64,000 nucleotides of DNA from Saccharomonospora glauca K62 (GTDB lineage Bacteria > Actinomycetota > Actinomycetes > Mycobacteriales > Pseudonocardiaceae): contig NZ_CM001484.1 in NCBI RefSeq assembly GCF_000243395.2, positions 602,089 through 666,088 on the forward strand, written 5' to 3'. Of this stretch, positions 37,528-45,565 are shown in pieces (positions within the stretch are counted from its first letter, which is position 1; every line of letters starts with the position of its first letter). The notes beneath the pieces are model-generated. The model worked only from the letters and a program-made list of their open reading frames with translations, did not search any database and had not been told where the DNA came from. Both the position numbers and the translations under genes were made by a program.

Positions 37528-38223
37528 GTGAGCGTGGTCCTACTTGCCGAAGACGATCCGGCGATCGCCGAGCCGCTGTCGCGCGCCTTGCGCAGGGAGG
37601 GGTACGAGGTCACGGTGGTGTCCGACGGACCGTCGGCGTTGGACGCCACGACTCGGGGTCGGGTCGACCTGTTGGTGCTCGACCTGGGATTGCCGGGCAT
37701 GGACGGTCTCGAAGTGTGCAGGCGGCTGAGGTCCACCGACCAGAACCTGCCGGTGTTGATGCTGACCGCCAGAACCGACGAGGTGGACTTCGTCGTGGGG
37801 CTCGACGCGGGCGCCGACGACTACGTGGCCAAGCCGTTCCGCCTGGCCGAGCTGCTCGCGCGCATTCGCGCGCTGCTGCGCCGGCGTGCGCCGGAGGTAC
37901 TGGAGTCCGGGGGTGTGCGCATGGACGTCGGTGCCAGGGTCGTCACCGTGGACGGCAGGGAGATCTCGCTGGCCAACAAGGAGTTCGAACTGCTGCGGGT
38001 GCTGCTCACCAAGGCCGGGCAGGTGGTCAGCAGGGAGGAGATCCTTTCCGAGGTGTGGAACGACCTCTCCCCGGAGACCTCGAAGACGTCGAAGACACTG
38101 GACATGCACATGTCGTGGTTACGGCGCAAACTCGCGCGGGCGGCCAACGGGACGGCCCGCAGACAGGGTGAGGAACACATCGCCACCGTTCGCGGCGTCG
38201 GGTTCCGGTTCAACACCGACTAG
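37528..38223 (+). CDS. OmpR/PhoB-family response regulator
   Basis: A 231-aa protein. The receiver domain is at 1-115 with acidic pair AEDDP, phosphoacceptor Asp near 51 in LVLDLGLPGMDG, Thr in MLTAR and Lys in AKPF. The winged-helix DNA-binding domain is at about 130-230 with KEFELLRVLLTKAGQVVSREEILSEVW and the wing TVRGVGFRF. GTG at 37528 is preferred over ATG at 37501 because of the nearby -10 box. It sits 6 nt before the sensor kinase gene, so the pair is co-transcribed. The signal and targets are unknown. Confidence 0.93.
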   Translation: MSVVLLAEDDPAIAEPLSRALRREGYEVTVVSDGPSALDATTRGRVDLLVLDLGLPGMDGLEVCRRLRSTDQNLPVLMLTARTDEVDFVVGLDAGADDYVAKPFRLAELLARIRALLRRRAPEVLESGGVRMDVGARVVTVDGREISLANKEFELLRVLLTKAGQVVSREEILSEVWNDLSPETSKTSKTLDMHMSWLRRKLARAANGTARRQGEEHIATVRGVGFRFNTD

Positions 38224-38229
38224 GACGCC

Positions 38230-39513
38230 ATGCGTCGCCGCATTCTGCTCGCGATCCTGTCGGCCGTGGCCGTAACGGGAGTCGCCCTCGGGGTGCCGCT
38301 GGGCATCACCGGATGGCTCCTCGTGGACAACCTCACCAGGGAGGACCTGGCGTCGAGTGCGCAGCGCATCGCGGCCATCCTCGACGACCAGCTCGCCAGC
38401 GGCCAACAGCTCGATCTCAGCCACGTGCGGGTCGCGGTGCCGAAGAACGGCAATCTCACCGTGCTCCGCCCCGGAGAGCCTCCGTTGCGTTACGGACGGC
38501 CACTCGGGTCGGACGTCGTCGTGGAGACGGTGCCGATAGCCCAGAACGGCACCGTGCGGCTGGCCATCCCGGCTCAGCCGATGCGTACCCAGCAGACGCA
38601 GGTGGCGGCGGCGGTGTTGCTGCTCGTGGTGATGTCCGTGGGCACGGGCACCGTGGTGGCCACCGTGACCGCCCGTCGGCTCGCCAGACCGCTGCGGCAC
38701 GTGGCCGATCGCGCGGCCCGCCTGGGCAGCGGCGACTTCCATCCCGACTCGCGGCGATACGGGGTCGCCGAGCTGGACATGGTGGCCGACGCGCTCGACG
38801 CCTCCGCCACCGCGCTCGCCCAGCTCGTCCAGCGGGAGCGGCAGCTCGTCGGTGACGTCTCCCACCAACTTCGCAGTCGACTCACCGCGTTGCAGCTGCG
38901 GCTGGAGACCCTCATGGAACACCCCGACACGGAGGTGGCGGAGGCGGCGCGGAGCGCGCAGGAGCAGGCCGACAGGTTGGCCGCCGTACTCGACGACCTG
39001 CTCGCCGCGGCGCGTGCGGCGAGCGAGGTGGGTGCCGAGCCCATCGACCTGTCCGTGCTGCTCGGCGAGGTCGCCGACGAGTGGCGTCCCGTGCTCAAAC
39101 GGCACAACCGTTCCCTGCGGTTGCGCGTCGGTGAGGGGTTGTGGGCGAGGGCCACGCCGGGGCGCCTGCGCGAGATCCTGAGCGTGCTGCTCGACAACTC
39201 CGTCAAACACGGTGCGGGCACCGTCACGGTGACCGCGCGCAAGGACGACAACAACCGAACCGTGGTGGTGCAGGTGTCCGACACGGGTACGGGCATTCCC
39301 GACGACCTCGCCTCCCACGTGTTCGAGCGCGGGTTCTCCGGCAGCGGTTCGACCGGCGTGGGGCTCGCGTTGGCGCGCGCGCTCGCCGAGGCCGACGGGG
39401 GCAGGCTCGAACTGTCGGTGAAACGGCCCGCGACGTTCAGTCTGTTCCTGCGCGTGCCGAGGACCAGCGACGTGGCCGAGGGGAACTGGCCCGTCGAGCG
39501 GGTGCCGCGCTAG
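38230..39513 (+). CDS. Sensor histidine kinase
   Basis: A 427-aa membrane kinase. TM1 is at about 8-30, a short extracellular part of about 80 residues follows, and TM2 is at about 118-142. A HAMP-like linker includes RRLARPLRHVADRAARLGSG. The HisKA helix LVGDVSHQLRSRLTALQLRLE holds the phospho-His. HATPase motifs are LLDNSVKHGAGTV (N box), VSDTGTGIPDDL (G1), FERGFSGSGSTGVGLALA (F/G2). The small sensor domain gives no hint of ligand. It pairs with the upstream regulator and ends convergent with GtrA, overlapping its stop by 4 nt. Confidence 0.94.
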   Translation: MRRRILLAILSAVAVTGVALGVPLGITGWLLVDNLTREDLASSAQRIAAILDDQLASGQQLDLSHVRVAVPKNGNLTVLRPGEPPLRYGRPLGSDVVVETVPIAQNGTVRLAIPAQPMRTQQTQVAAAVLLLVVMSVGTGTVVATVTARRLARPLRHVADRAARLGSGDFHPDSRRYGVAELDMVADALDASATALAQLVQRERQLVGDVSHQLRSRLTALQLRLETLMEHPDTEVAEAARSAQEQADRLAAVLDDLLAAARAASEVGAEPIDLSVLLGEVADEWRPVLKRHNRSLRLRVGEGLWARATPGRLREILSVLLDNSVKHGAGTVTVTARKDDNNRTVVVQVSDTGTGIPDDLASHVFERGFSGSGSTGVGLALARALAEADGGRLELSVKRPATFSLFLRVPRTSDVAEGNWPVERVPR

Positions 39514-40076
39514 CGGCGGGAGCCCGCGGTCGCGGTGTCGTCGGTGGGGACGTCACGCCGCTTGCGGCCGAGTTCGTCGGGGAAGACCCACCGGCGCAGT
39601 CCCCAGAACCGGAACGCCATCGCCAGCAGCATGCCGATGACCGACCCGCTGGCGAAGTCGGCGACTTCCTGTACGAACCGCGAGACGTGAGGCACCTCCA
39701 GGTGGAACACGTATCGCGACATGTACAGCGGGATGAGGTTGATGGCCACGGCCACGCCGCTGACGAGGAAGAACAACGCGGCTTCGTGGGCGCGTTCCCG
39801 GCCGCCCCTGGTGCGGAAGGACCACTCGCGGTTCAGGATGTACGACACGATGGTGGCGATCATGATCGCGATGGCCTTGGCCGTCGTGGGCTTCGGCGCC
39901 AGGAATGTCAGCTTCAGCAGGTACCAGATGCCGTTGTCGACGAGGAACGTCGTGCCACCCACCACCGCGAACTTGAGCAGCTCCCGGTGCTTGACCGCGA
40001 GCGCGCGCAGCGGTTCGGGCAGGTGGGCGAGAACGGTTCCGACGACGGCCACGTGGCGCAGTCTACGCAGATCCAC
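39510..40076 (-). CDS. GtrA-family membrane protein
   Basis: A 188-aa protein with four membrane helices in the GtrA pattern: LLKFAVVGGTTFLVDNGIWYLL, TAKAIAIMIATIVSYILNREWSF (with the N-R-x-W-x-F hallmark), FFLVSGVAVAINLIPLYM and SGSVIGMLLAMAFRFWGLRRWVF. GtrA proteins help move or flip lipid-linked sugars used in wall or surface glycan assembly. The start is GTG at 40076, 14 nt inside the end of the sigma-factor gene, so it is probably coupled to it. GTG at 40052 is the alternative. The last 4 nt overlap the convergent sensor-kinase gene. Confidence 0.88.
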   Translation of the reverse strand: MDLRRLRHVAVVGTVLAHLPEPLRALAVKHRELLKFAVVGGTTFLVDNGIWYLLKLTFLAPKPTTAKAIAIMIATIVSYILNREWSFRTRGGRERAHEAALFFLVSGVAVAINLIPLYMSRYVFHLEVPHVSRFVQEVADFASGSVIGMLLAMAFRFWGLRRWVFPDELGRKRRDVPTDDTATAGSRR

Positions 40077-42219
40077 ATGGCCGAACGCGGCCCCCGAGAG
40101 GTCGCCGACGTCGTTCTCGCGGTGACGAACCGATCGGTGACCCTGCGTCGTCGGCCTCGGGTGTCGCGGAAGTGGTCTCGGCCACGGGCGCCTCGCTCGT
40201 GGGCGCGGGCCCCGTCGTCTCGTCCTCCGTCGTCTCGTCCTCGGTGCCGGGGGTGACGGATTCGGCCAGCAGCGAGACGAGGTCGACGCCGGCCGACGCG
40301 GTGTCCTCCCCGATCGTGGCCGTGACCGTCACCGTGTCGATCCCGGAGAGCAGGGGGACGTGTGCCCAAAGTCGTGCGGTGTCGCCGGGATCGAGTGGCG
40401 AGCGGGAGACGCAGTCCAGCGTGTGGTCCCCGCGGTCGCACCGTAGCCGGTGGGAGTGGAGCACCAGTCCGGGCGCGTCGAGGGACACCGACGCGTCGGC
40501 CGCGCGCACCCCGGCGCTTCGCACCGTGACCCGCACGAGCCGCCCCACAGAGCTGACATCGAGCTCGACCACGTCCCGCCGGACGGTGATCGGGACGGTG
40601 AAGCGCGCCGGGGCCGCTCCGGTGGCGGTCACCCGCCCTCGCGCGGTGCCCGAATCGGCCTCGGGGGAGGCCGCCACTCGAAACCGCAGCACCTTCTGGT
40701 CGTCGGGGGCGAGAGCGTCGGAGACGGTGCAGACCACGGTGCCCTCGCCCTCGGGGCAGGCGACGGGGGACACCGCGGAGGTCCGAACCTCGGTTCCGTC
40801 GTCCGGTGAGACGGCCGACACACCGGGCGGCAGGGTCAGCTCCACGGCGGTGCGTTCCGCCGTGACCGCGCCGTCGTTGCGCACGGTGACGTCGAGATCG
40901 GTGGCCCGGCCTCCCGCGTCCACGGTGAGGCCATCGTCCGGCACGGACGCCGAGACCCGCGGACGGGACACGGCCTTGGTCGGCGGGGCGAGGCCGGGGT
41001 CCTCGTCGGGGTCGGGAGCCGGTTCCGGGCGACTCGGTGGCTCGGTGGGGGAGGGGGCGGGTGGCCTGGAGTCCTCCGAGGGCGCCGGGCGCAGGGGCGG
41101 GGGCGGGAAGACGGTCGGTCGCGGCCGGTAGGAGTCCGGGCGCGGTTGCGGGGCGGGCAGCGGAGGAAACGACGGCAACTCGGTCGGTCCCTCCGGGGTC
41201 GGCGACGACGGGGCGGGTTCGGACACCGCGGGCCGGGGTGGCTGCGCGGTCTGGGGCCGGTGGGCCACGGGCTCCCCGCTCACCCCACCCGCGGCCAACG
41301 CGACGGCCACGGCGGTGACGAGGGCGACTCCCGACACGGCGACGCCCAGGAAGTGGCGTGGTCCGGTCTCCGGCGTGCTCGTGTCCGTCGTGCCCGCGGT
41401 GGCGGTGGTCGCCGCCGCGACGGGCGGGGTCGGGCCGCCGGCGAGGTAACCGAGGGCGCCGCCGCCGAGCACGAGGAACGCCACCACGCCGCGCAGCGAG
41501 GAGTTGATGTCGGCGAGCTCGTCGGCCAGGGCCCGGCAGCGGGCGCAGTGGTCGAGGTGTTGCTCCACCTGGGCGCGTTCCCGAAGCGACAGGCCGTCGC
41601 GGGTCCATGCGCCGAGCTTGTTCGCCGTGGCCCGGCACCGGGGCGACGACGTCTCCGCCAGATGGGCCTGGAGGTACTCCTGGCGCAGCCCCGCGCGAGC
41701 GCGGTAGGCCAGTGCCGACACCGCGTTCGGCGACATCCCCAGCAGCGGGGCCACCTCGGAGGCGCTCTGTTGTTCGATCACCGTGTGCCACAGCACGGTC
41801 TGCCAGCGTTCGGGCAGCCGCCGGAACGCGCGTGCCACCAAGCTGCGCTCCAGCTCCTCCACCGCCGGATCGGTGAACTCCGTCACCCCACCGACCGCCG
41901 TGAGGTTCTCGGTGGGCCGCACTCGGTCCGAGCCCCTCGACCGGCTGTAGGCGGTGTTGCGCACCGTGGTGAGCAGGTACGCGCGAAAGGCGTGGTCGGG
42001 GCCCTTGCCGTCACGGAGCGCGTCGAGCACCTTCGCGAACGACTCCGACACCACGTCGTCGGCGTCGGCCGTGGTCGGGCACAGCTGCCGTGCCAGCCGT
42101 GCGGCGGCTTCGACGTGGCGTTCGTAGAGCGTGCCGTACTCCTCGATCCGGCCCGCGCGGACCGACGCGATGAGGTCGGCGTCGCTGCGGTCGTACGGAC
42201 CCGCGGAGTCGGTGGTCAC
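40063..42219 (-). CDS. ECF sigma factor fused to zinc-finger anti-sigma-like, two membrane helices and an exported domain
   Basis: A 718-aa multi-domain protein. Sigma region 2 (about 12-90) has LYERHVEAAARLARQLC and DADDVVSESFAKVLDAL; sigma region 4 (about 120-185) has RLPERWQTVLWHTVIEQQSA and MSPNAVSALAYRARAGLR. A ZAS-type finger H221-x3-C225-x2-C228 follows, then TM helices at about 244-262 and 289-311, a Pro/Ser-rich stretch at about 320-430, and two beta-rich repeats at about 435-650, each with a Cys pair (VACPEGEGTVVC, LRCDRGDHTLDC) like DUF11/CARDB modules. It is thus a membrane-tethered sigma factor with its own sensor. The start is GTG at 42219 with GGAGG 6 nt upstream. Confidence 0.87.
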   Translation of the reverse strand: MTTDSAGPYDRSDADLIASVRAGRIEEYGTLYERHVEAAARLARQLCPTTADADDVVSESFAKVLDALRDGKGPDHAFRAYLLTTVRNTAYSRSRGSDRVRPTENLTAVGGVTEFTDPAVEELERSLVARAFRRLPERWQTVLWHTVIEQQSASEVAPLLGMSPNAVSALAYRARAGLRQEYLQAHLAETSSPRCRATANKLGAWTRDGLSLRERAQVEQHLDHCARCRALADELADINSSLRGVVAFLVLGGGALGYLAGGPTPPVAAATTATAGTTDTSTPETGPRHFLGVAVSGVALVTAVAVALAAGGVSGEPVAHRPQTAQPPRPAVSEPAPSSPTPEGPTELPSFPPLPAPQPRPDSYRPRPTVFPPPPLRPAPSEDSRPPAPSPTEPPSRPEPAPDPDEDPGLAPPTKAVSRPRVSASVPDDGLTVDAGGRATDLDVTVRNDGAVTAERTAVELTLPPGVSAVSPDDGTEVRTSAVSPVACPEGEGTVVCTVSDALAPDDQKVLRFRVAASPEADSGTARGRVTATGAAPARFTVPITVRRDVVELDVSSVGRLVRVTVRSAGVRAADASVSLDAPGLVLHSHRLRCDRGDHTLDCVSRSPLDPGDTARLWAHVPLLSGIDTVTVTATIGEDTASAGVDLVSLLAESVTPGTEDETTEDETTGPAPTSEAPVAETTSATPEADDAGSPIGSSPRERRRRPLGGRVRPCGSA

Positions 42220-42438
42220 GGCTGTCCTCCCTGCTGGCGAAGAATCGTGAGGGCGGGGTTCGGTCAGTGTGCCGACCCGCCCGACGGCAGCATGCCTCGG
42301 GGCACGCCGGGCGGGGAGAGCGACACTCGCTGTCACTCCATCGAGCGACATGGTTCGTCGGGGGCGGAAGTGGGGTCCTCGGTCCTTCGAGACCCTTTCG
42401 TGATTTCCTTGTCCCGTGAGGCAGTCGATGTGTGACGA

Positions 42439-43812
42439 GTGGTGACGCGCCCGATGTCCACCACGACCACCGGCTCCGACGTCCGTGTCGGTGAGGAGCC
42501 CAGTCTTTCGCTGAGGGCCGCCCTCGGCAGGTTGTCGGTCCGTCCGCGTTCGGTGGCCCTGTTGCTGGCGCTCCCCGTAGTGGCGGTGATCGCCGGGGTG
42601 CTCGGCTGGCTGCTGGACTGGCGGTTGGGGGTCGACAGCGCCGTCTACCGGGCGGGCGCGCTGACGTTGTTGCAGGGCGACCCGCTGTACGCGGGGGACA
42701 CCCTGGGGTCCGAGCCGTGGTGGGCGTTGCTGCCGTTCACCTATCCTCCCGCGGCCGCCCTGCTGTTCACGCCCCTGGCGTTCTTCCCCGTGCAGGTCGC
42801 CTGGGGGCTGGTCGCCGCGGTCTCGTTCCTCGCTCTCGCGCTGGTGATCCGGGTGACGATCGCGGCGCTGCCGCGCCTGGCCGGTGACCTGCCGCGGTGG
42901 GCCTCTCCCGCGCGCGCCACGCTGATCTTCACGATCGTCTTCCTGGGGCTGGAGCCCGTGTGGCGCACGATCTTCCTCGGCCAGATCAACATCATCCTGA
43001 TGGCGCTGGTCATGGTCGACGTGCTCGTCGTGTGCCGTAAGGACAGCCGGTGGGGCGGGGTGCTCGTCGGCATCGCCGCCGCCGTCAAGCTCACGCCGTT
43101 GATCTTCATTCCGCACCTGTTGTTCACCGGTCGGAAGTGGGACGCCGCGAGGGCGCTCGGCACGTTCGTCGGGTTGCAGGCGCTGATGTTCGCGATCGCG
43201 CCGTCCGACGCCGTGCGGTTTTGGACCCACACGGTGTTCAACCAGGGGCGGATCGGCCCGATGCACTGGGCGGGCAACCAGTCTCTGAACGGCCTGCTGA
43301 ACCGTGTCACCGACCTGGCGCCGTGGGCGTCGACGGCGGCGCTGGGCATCGGCGCGTTGCTGGCGCCGCTGGCCATCTGGGCCATGCTGCGTTTCCACCG
43401 CCGCGGACAGCACCTCTACGCCCTGCTGGTGACGGCGTTCTACGCGCTGCTGGTCTCGCCCGTGTCGTGGTCGCACCACTGGGTGTGGGCGGTGCCGCTC
43501 ATCGTCGTGCTGGTGGCGCGGCTTCCGCGGACGACTCCCGCCACGGCGTGGCGTCGGTGGTTGCTGGCGGGCTCGGTGATCGTCGTGTTCGTCAGTTGTG
43601 TGCTGCTGGTGCTGCCCAACGGCCGCAACCTCGAACTGCACTGGGAGGTCTGGCAGTTCGTCCTCGGCAGCGCGTACCTGCTGGTGCCCGTGGCGCTGGC
43701 GCTCGCCCTGGGGCTTCGCTGGTTGACGCGCCGCAGGCGAGCCGCCGCGGTGGCGGACGCGGGCGGCGGAGCGTCCCGGCCTGAGGCGAGCCGTCGCGTG
43801 AGTGCCCCGTAG
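42439..43812 (+). CDS. GT87-family membrane mannosyl/arabinosyltransferase-like protein
   Basis: A 457-aa polytopic GT-C glycosyltransferase (DUF2029/GT87), with about ten membrane helices. The first extracellular loop has DSAVYRAGALTLLQGDPLY, with the Asp common to the catalytic loop of polyprenyl-phosphate-sugar enzymes. IFLGQINIILMALVMVD, FIPHLLFTGRKW, HWAGNQSLNGLL and SPVSWSHHWVWAVPL are family landmarks. It probably adds mannose or arabinose from a decaprenyl-phosphate donor outside the membrane. The start is uncertain: GTG 42439, GTG 42442 or ATG 42454. It is divergent from the sigma-factor gene; the 219-nt gap between them shows nothing else. Confidence 0.85.
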   Translation: MVTRPMSTTTTGSDVRVGEEPSLSLRAALGRLSVRPRSVALLLALPVVAVIAGVLGWLLDWRLGVDSAVYRAGALTLLQGDPLYAGDTLGSEPWWALLPFTYPPAAALLFTPLAFFPVQVAWGLVAAVSFLALALVIRVTIAALPRLAGDLPRWASPARATLIFTIVFLGLEPVWRTIFLGQINIILMALVMVDVLVVCRKDSRWGGVLVGIAAAVKLTPLIFIPHLLFTGRKWDAARALGTFVGLQALMFAIAPSDAVRFWTHTVFNQGRIGPMHWAGNQSLNGLLNRVTDLAPWASTAALGIGALLAPLAIWAMLRFHRRGQHLYALLVTAFYALLVSPVSWSHHWVWAVPLIVVLVARLPRTTPATAWRRWLLAGSVIVVFVSCVLLVLPNGRNLELHWEVWQFVLGSAYLLVPVALALALGLRWLTRRRRAAAVADAGGGASRPEASRRVSAP

Positions 43813-43825
43813 GCTGGAGGCCACC

Positions 43826-45007
43826 ATGGACACCCGAACAGGACTGCCCGTCGTGGGGATGGTGGGCGGCGGCCAGCTCGCCAGGATGACCCACCAGGCC
43901 GCTATCTCGCTCGGCCTGTCGCTGCGCGTGCTCGCGGCGGGCGAGGCCGACTCCGCCGGTCTCGTGGCCAGCGACGTCGTGCGCGGTCACCACACGGATC
44001 TGGAGGCCCTGCGCTCCTTCGCGCGCGACGTCGACGTGGTGACGTTCGACCACGAACACGTTCCCGGTGAGCACCTGCGGGTCCTGGAGGCGGAGGGCGT
44101 CGTGCTCCGTCCGGGGCCGTCGGCGCTCGCGTTCGCCCAGAACAAGCTGCTCATGCGCGAGCGGATCGCCGGCCTCGGTCTTCCCGGCCCGGCGTTCGCC
44201 GAGGTCTCGGGCGTGGAGGACGTGTGCAAGTTCGGTGAGTCGTACTCGTGGCCCGTGGTGCTCAAGGCCGCGAGCGGCGGTTACGACGGTCGCGGAGTGT
44301 GGCTGGTCGACTCCCCCGACGAGGCGCGCTCGCTCGTGCCCGAGCTGCTGGAGGCGGGCACGCCGCTGCTCGCGGAGCGGAAGGTCGCGATGCGGCGGGA
44401 GCTGTCGGCGCTGGTGGCCCGTTCTCCGTACGGGCAGGGGTCGGCGTGGCCGGTGGTGGAGACCGTGCAACGGGACGGCATCAACACCGAGGTGCTCGCC
44501 CCCGCGCCGGGGCTCACCGAGGAGCGGACCCACCAGGCGCAGGAACTGGCGTTGCGCATCGCCGAGGAACTCGACGTCGTGGGCGTGCTCGCGGTGGAGC
44601 TGTTCGAGACCGACACGGGGTTGCTCGTCAACGAACTCGCCATGCGCCCGCACAACTCCGGCCACTGGACGATGGACGGTTCCCGCACCTCGCAGTTCGA
44701 GCAGCACGTGCGGGCCGTGCTCGACTACCCGCTCGGGGTCACGGAACTGTTGTCGCCCACGGTGATGGCCAACGTCCTCGGGGCGCCGAAGCTTCCGGAG
44801 ATGAGTCCCGACGAGCGGCTGCACCACCTCTTCGCGCGGTTCCCGGACGTGCGGGTCCACCTGTACGGCAAGGGGGAGCGGCCCGGTCGCAAACTCGGCC
44901 ACGTCAACGTTCTCGGCCCCGTCACCGACGACACCCGGCGCCGAGCTCGGTTGGCCGCGCACTGGCTGTCGCACGCCGAATGGCTCGACGGCTACCAAGT
45001 CCACTGA
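43826..45007 (+). CDS. purK: 5-(carboxyamino)imidazole ribonucleotide synthase
   Basis: A 393-aa ATP-grasp enzyme of purine synthesis that carboxylates AIR with ATP and bicarbonate. The N-terminal VGMVGGGQLARMTHQAAISLGL, DVVTFDHEHVP, KAASGGYDGRGVWLV (the ATP-grasp loop) and NELAMRPHNSGHWT are diagnostic. The ATG at 43826 has GGAGG 4-5 nt upstream, and TAGGCT overlapping the preceding stop codon may be its -10 box. It is followed by purE after 38 nt, as in most actinobacteria. Confidence 0.96.
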   Translation: MDTRTGLPVVGMVGGGQLARMTHQAAISLGLSLRVLAAGEADSAGLVASDVVRGHHTDLEALRSFARDVDVVTFDHEHVPGEHLRVLEAEGVVLRPGPSALAFAQNKLLMRERIAGLGLPGPAFAEVSGVEDVCKFGESYSWPVVLKAASGGYDGRGVWLVDSPDEARSLVPELLEAGTPLLAERKVAMRRELSALVARSPYGQGSAWPVVETVQRDGINTEVLAPAPGLTEERTHQAQELALRIAEELDVVGVLAVELFETDTGLLVNELAMRPHNSGHWTMDGSRTSQFEQHVRAVLDYPLGVTELLSPTVMANVLGAPKLPEMSPDERLHHLFARFPDVRVHLYGKGERPGRKLGHVNVLGPVTDDTRRRARLAAHWLSHAEWLDGYQVH

Positions 45008-45045
45008 CCCGCACGACCTGCGTCCCGTAGCGGAAGGAGCACCAC

Positions 45046-45552
45046 GTGACCACGCCCGCCGTCGGCCTCATCATGGGCAGCGACTCCGACTGGCCGGTGT
45101 TGGAGGCCGCCGCGACGGCACTCGACGAGTTCGACGTGCCCTACGAGGTCGGGGTCTACTCCGCGCACCGCACCCCCCAGCGGATGCTGGACTACGCGCG
45201 TTCCGCCGCCGAACGCGGGCTGCGGGTGATCATCGCGGGCGCGGGCGGGGCCGCGCACCTGCCCGGCATGGTCGCGGCCGCCACGCCGCTGCCCGTGATC
45301 GGTGTCCCGGTGCCGTTGAAGCACCTCGACGGTCTCGACTCGTTGCTGTCGATCGTGCAGATGCCCGCGGGGGTTCCCGTCGCCACCGTGTCGGTGGGCG
45401 GGGCACGCAACGCGGGACTGCTGGCGGTGCGGATGCTCGCCGCCTCCGACGCCGCCCTGCGTGAGCGGATGGAACGTTTCCAGGCCGATCTGGAGGCCCT
45501 CGTGCTCGACAAGGACGCCGCGTTGCGGCAGCGGGTCGCCGAAGGCCGGTGA
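45046..45552 (+). CDS. purE: N5-carboxyaminoimidazole ribonucleotide mutase
   Basis: A 168-aa class I PurE, which moves the carboxyl group of N5-CAIR to C4 to give CAIR, acting after PurK. It shows [31 protein letters not shown] with the catalytic His, [25 protein letters not shown] and [16 protein letters not shown]. The length is normal. The GTG at 45046 has GGAAGGA about 7 nt upstream. It forms an operon with purK and converges on an acyl-CoA synthetase gene 13 nt away. Confidence 0.96.
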   Translation: MTTPAVGLIMGSDSDWPVLEAAATALDEFDVPYEVGVYSAHRTPQRMLDYARSAAERGLRVIIAGAGGAAHLPGMVAAATPLPVIGVPVPLKHLDGLDSLLSIVQMPAGVPVATVSVGGARNAGLLAVRMLAASDAALRERMERFQADLEALVLDKDAALRQRVAEGR

Positions 45553-45565
45553 CGGAGTCCGCGCC

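Noticed and set aside
40063-43833. A single 1256-codon minus-strand ORF including the sigma factor
   Set aside because: The first 538 codons read antisense through the GT87 gene. A GTG at 42219 with a good Shine-Dalgarno starts the real protein.
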